DNA of 8,066 bases, taken from an uncultured Ruminococcus sp. GTDB lineage: Bacteria; Bacillota; Clostridia; Oscillospirales; Acutalibacteraceae. Positions 5,700 through 8,066 of the stretch are shown piece after piece. A program made the position numbers and the translations under genes. The stretch covers positions 1 through 8,066 of the forward strand of contig CADCOF010000162.1 of NCBI GenBank assembly GCA_902802975.1, in the 5' to 3' direction. Position 1 is the stretch's first letter. Each line of letters opens with the position of its first letter. The notes under the pieces were generated by a model. It made no database searches and was not told the DNA's origin. It worked only from the letters and a program-made list of their open reading frames with translations.

Positions 5700-7799
5700 T
5701 TGTCAAAAAATAATACTGTGCGTTTTGCGCTGATAATTCCTGTTGTTTGCTCCGCTATGTTGTATTCCGGCACGTCTCCCGTTATCTTCGCTGCTGTTCT
5801 TGCAGTTTGCGCAATAATTGCCGGTGCGGCTGTATTTCTTAATTCAGCCGGCGCAGATGTTCTCACAATTTCAAATATTCCTCTGCGCGCTGCTTTTTTT
5901 GCGATTTTTATTTTTTCGGGCGCAGTAATGCTGACCAGATTTTCACTGTTTTTGGCGCAGTTTGCAAAACTCGATCTGCGGTTTTATTCGTTCATTGCCG
6001 CGATAGTTCTGCTTTGCGCGTATGCGTCAAGATGCGGCGGCGCGGCTGTTTTGCGTACTTGTGTGCCGCTGTTTGCGATGTGTTTCGTGTTCGACATAAT
6101 CATGATAATATCAATGGCGGTTCGCTTCAGATTTGAAAATATACAAAATATAATAACTTTTTTTCGTAACAATGGCGTCTCAAACATATATTTTACCGAT
6201 TCGCTGCCTGCAGCATTGCTGCCGCTGACAATCATTCCCGCTGTCATGATCTCGCAGGACAAATTTCCGCGCCAAAATACTGTTGCGCCGTTCACGATTG
6301 CCGCAGCATATTTTTTTTCATCGGCTTTTTCTGTTTTGGCTTACTCTGTTATCGGCAATACCGCGCCGCTGAACACATTCCCGATATATACCGCGGTGCG
6401 GGCGTCCGGCGGCGCATTTTTGCGGTCGGACATGATATTCTTGTGCAGACAGGTAATAGGAATATTTGTTATGCTTTCGATAATGTTCTGCGGTATCCGA
6501 AAAACCGTAAAAACATCATCTGTCGGGGTAATATCATACGTGTTGGTGTTTCTGTTATCTGCCGCAATGATAAATTCATCTGTGCTGCAAAATATATTAT
6601 TATCGCCAATAACAATAATGTGGATATCGTTGGCGTCTATATTACTGCTGCCTGCTATTGCCATATTCAGAAGATTAAATATAAATACCAAAAAAATATT
6701 AATGCTGACGTTTCCGCTGCTGTTTATGACAGGCTGTGACGGCGCATGCGCAGTAACCGATAATTGTGTAAGCATTATTGCAGCGGTTTGCACAGCAGCA
6801 TTAATAATATCGGACAAAGCAAAGCGGCGCAAAATTCTCGCATTTGTTCTATCTATTCTTGTAATAGCAGCAACGCTGTCGGGCTGCGATGATATGCAGC
6901 TGCAAAGCAGAATGATAGTCAAGGGACTGGGGATAGACCACGATTCCAAAGGCTACAAGGTGACTGTTCAGTATATCGATAATTACTCGGACGGGGATAA
7001 GCATGAGAACAAAACGTTATCAGTGCGTGGCAGGAGTGTTTCGCAGGCTGTCGGGGAACTTAGAAATGCGTCGGGAAGTGACGCATTTTTCGGGCAGGTG
7101 GAGGCGATTGTACTAAGCAAAGATATATTTAAGAACGATCTGTACGAATCGCTGGATCACATTTTTCGATACAGTGAGGCAGTGCCCTCTGCAAGGCTGT
7201 ACGTAAGCGAAGGGAGCGCAAATGAAATACTGACATTCTCCAAAAACGAAGTAATAGAGCCGATTGAACACCTGACATCAATATATCCTACCTCGAAAAA
7301 AACTGACGTGCGTTTCACGGTGCTTGGCGTGATGGACGCGCTGATGACCGATGGTGCCGCGCCGTATGCCTGCGCGCTGAAAAAGGACAATGAGGCGGTG
7401 CGGCTGACAGGCGCGGTATATTTGGCAGACAACAACCTGTACATGATGAGCGAAGAGGAGTATCTGACATTTTGTATATTAAATTCTCTGAAAAGCGAAT
7501 CAACGCTGACGGTGGGTAAGTCGGTATTTGAGATGGTTTTTGTTGATACAAAGCTAAAATTGAAAGATAATACACTGAACGCCAACATTAAAATGCAGTT
7601 GAAAACACTTGAAAACGGAGACAAGCTCGTTCCGGAAGAACAGCAGCACCGGATTGAGCAATATATAGAAAATCTGACAGAAAAAAACGCACGCCGACTT
7701 TTGAATGATCGGCATGCGGATGTATTTGGACTTTCCAAAAAATCAAGTGTTTCGGGTGAGATGGAGGTGCAGGTGCGTGTAAAGGCGAAAGTTGAATAG
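5700..7799 (+). CDS. fused GerB-type permease and GerC-type lipoprotein (germinant receptor B-C)
   Basis: One 699-residue ORF joins two receptor subunits that are normally separate genes. Residues 1-323 form a GerB-like permease of the amino acid transporter superfamily with about ten hydrophobic segments (near 8-24, 27-47, 61-79, 95-110, 119-142, 167-184, 197-218, 247-264, 276-293, 305-323). Residues 324-395 are a linker with two extra hydrophobic segments (333-350, 354-371), basic SDKAKRRK (371-378), and a third segment 379-395 ending in lipobox LSGC (393-396). Residues 396-699 match GerC: CDDMQLQSRMIVKGLGID (396-413) after the lipid-type Cys, KVTVQYID (420-427), and the late block ARRLLNDRHADVFGL (664-678). 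With a cytosolic permease C-terminus, three added segments put the GerC part outside, where GerC acts. Signal peptidase II could still release it at C396. No stop or start codon lies at the junction, so the fusion is real unless the sequence is wrong. Start TTG 5700 follows AGAGGTG. Confidence 0.88.
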   Translation: MSKNNTVRFALIIPVVCSAMLYSGTSPVIFAAVLAVCAIIAGAAVFLNSAGADVLTISNIPLRAAFFAIFIFSGAVMLTRFSLFLAQFAKLDLRFYSFIAAIVLLCAYASRCGGAAVLRTCVPLFAMCFVFDIIMIISMAVRFRFENIQNIITFFRNNGVSNIYFTDSLPAALLPLTIIPAVMISQDKFPRQNTVAPFTIAAAYFFSSAFSVLAYSVIGNTAPLNTFPIYTAVRASGGAFLRSDMIFLCRQVIGIFVMLSIMFCGIRKTVKTSSVGVISYVLVFLLSAAMINSSVLQNILLSPITIMWISLASILLLPAIAIFRRLNINTKKILMLTFPLLFMTGCDGACAVTDNCVSIIAAVCTAALIISDKAKRRKILAFVLSILVIAATLSGCDDMQLQSRMIVKGLGIDHDSKGYKVTVQYIDNYSDGDKHENKTLSVRGRSVSQAVGELRNASGSDAFFGQVEAIVLSKDIFKNDLYESLDHIFRYSEAVPSARLYVSEGSANEILTFSKNEVIEPIEHLTSIYPTSKKTDVRFTVLGVMDALMTDGAAPYACALKKDNEAVRLTGAVYLADNNLYMMSEEEYLTFCILNSLKSESTLTVGKSVFEMVFVDTKLKLKDNTLNANIKMQLKTLENGDKLVPEEQQHRIEQYIENLTEKNARRLLNDRHADVFGLSKKSSVSGEMEVQVRVKAKVE

Positions 7800-7868
7800 T
7801 GCAATGTGCAATGTGCAATGAGTACTCGCTATGAGTTTTTCTTTCAATTATCCTTTTCACATTGCACA
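7799..7868. repeat. heptamer array GTGCAAT with an inverted copy downstream
   Basis: Three GTGCAAT units (7799-7805, 7806-7812, 7813-7819) begin on the last base of the fusion-gene TAG stop. TGTGCAATGTG (7805-7815) is an exact 11-bp inverted match to CACATTGCACA (7858-7868), so the 70-base block can form a stem with a 42-base loop. Inside the loop ACTC (7824-7827) and GAGT (7833-7836) are followed by a T-run. It may act as a terminator between the convergent genes, but it is weaker than the terminators at 1665 and 3022. Confidence 0.75.
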
Positions 7869-7913
7869 AAACTATTGCCGTTGTAATAAAGTTCAAGTCT
7901 TACAAATAATTAC

Positions 7914-7948
7914 ACTTCAACTTTTAATTTTAAGCTTTGAGTTTTGAG
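7914..7948. repeat. degenerate heptamer array (five units, roughly YTTTKAR)
   Basis: Read in steps of seven, the sequence is ACTTCAA, CTTTTAA, TTTTAAG, CTTTGAG, TTTTGAG (7914-7948). Adjacent units are similar and change gradually. The array lies between the two convergent genes and is a fourth array with 7-bp period in this window. A/T-rich composition makes it less certain than the others. Confidence 0.5.
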
Positions 7949-7987
7949 CTAAATAGGCTAATACTAATGTCGTTTGCTATAAATCAA

Positions 7988-8066
7988 TTACACATCTCTC
8001 AATCCTGTTAGCGCTTCAAACTCGGAGACACTTAAATTTGCTCGTTTTGCGGCATCAACAATAGAA
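7988..8066 (-). CDS. 3' end of a convergent minus-strand gene (partial, unrecognised)
   Basis: On the minus strand the frame is open from the window edge to TAA (7990-7988) and encodes a 25-residue C-terminus, SIVDAAKRANLSVSEFEALTG followed by LRDV. It reads like a compact helical protein end, with normal codon use and no low-complexity runs. It is convergent with the germination operon, and the repeats at 7799-7948 separate the two genes. Too little is present to assign a family. Confidence 0.6.
   Translation of the reverse strand, partial: SIVDAAKRANLSVSEFEALTGLRDV

Noticed and set aside
5387..5866. Minus-strand reading frame of 159 codons through the palindromic element
   Set aside because: It overlaps the ends of two well-supported genes and its middle is only the translation of the repeat.
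6702..6740. Independent start of the GerC part at the in-frame ATG 6702
   Set aside because: The bases before it are an A-run without a Shine-Dalgarno sequence. It lies within the linker, and the frame is continuous with the permease.

Overview
The window looks like chromosome of a Gram-positive, spore-forming, polysaccharide-using gut anaerobe of the Ruminococcus / Oscillospiraceae type. The basis is a secreted protein with a C-terminal type I dockerin and an Asp-Pro linker (cellulosome or amylosome style), a spore-germinant-receptor locus of the GerA family, a bacterial GT5 glycogen synthase, and several intergenic tandem arrays with a 7-bp period. The genus is an inference. The dockerin plus sporulation combination would suit a Ruminococcus bromii-like organism, but nothing here proves it.

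Layout. Positions 1-220 hold the likely last codons of an upstream gene, two heptamer arrays either side of a small A/T-stemmed terminator, and the glgA leader. glgA (221-1654) is followed by a strong terminator. A 200-base spacer carries a good sigma-A promoter for a secreted dockerin protein (1918-2988), which ends in its own terminator at 3022-3056. From 3101 to 7799 four genes read the same way: a DUF421 (YetF-like) membrane protein, a DUF4363 protein, a GerA-type A subunit, and one 699-residue ORF that joins a GerB-type permease to a GerC-type lipoprotein. Between the A gene and the B-C gene lies a GC-rich, densely palindromic element (about 5511-5672). After 7799 come inverted and direct heptamer repeats, then the 3' end of a convergent minus-strand gene (7988-8066).

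How the genes fit together. glgA builds intracellular storage glucan from ADP-glucose. The dockerin protein is exported and probably attaches a non-catalytic, possibly glucan-binding, module to a cell-surface scaffold. The 3101-7799 block reads as a spore inner-membrane operon: A, B and C receptor subunits plus two small membrane proteins of families found with sporulation genes.

Most worth a second look: (1) the in-frame B-C fusion, whose linker adds an odd number of membrane segments and a second lipobox-like Cys cluster; (2) the element between gerA and gerBC, with five near-contiguous 5-3-5 palindromes and competing long-range pairings; (3) the GerA-type gene, whose conserved N-terminus reads on upstream of any ATG, GTG or TTG codon; (4) four unrelated intergenic arrays that share a 7-bp period.
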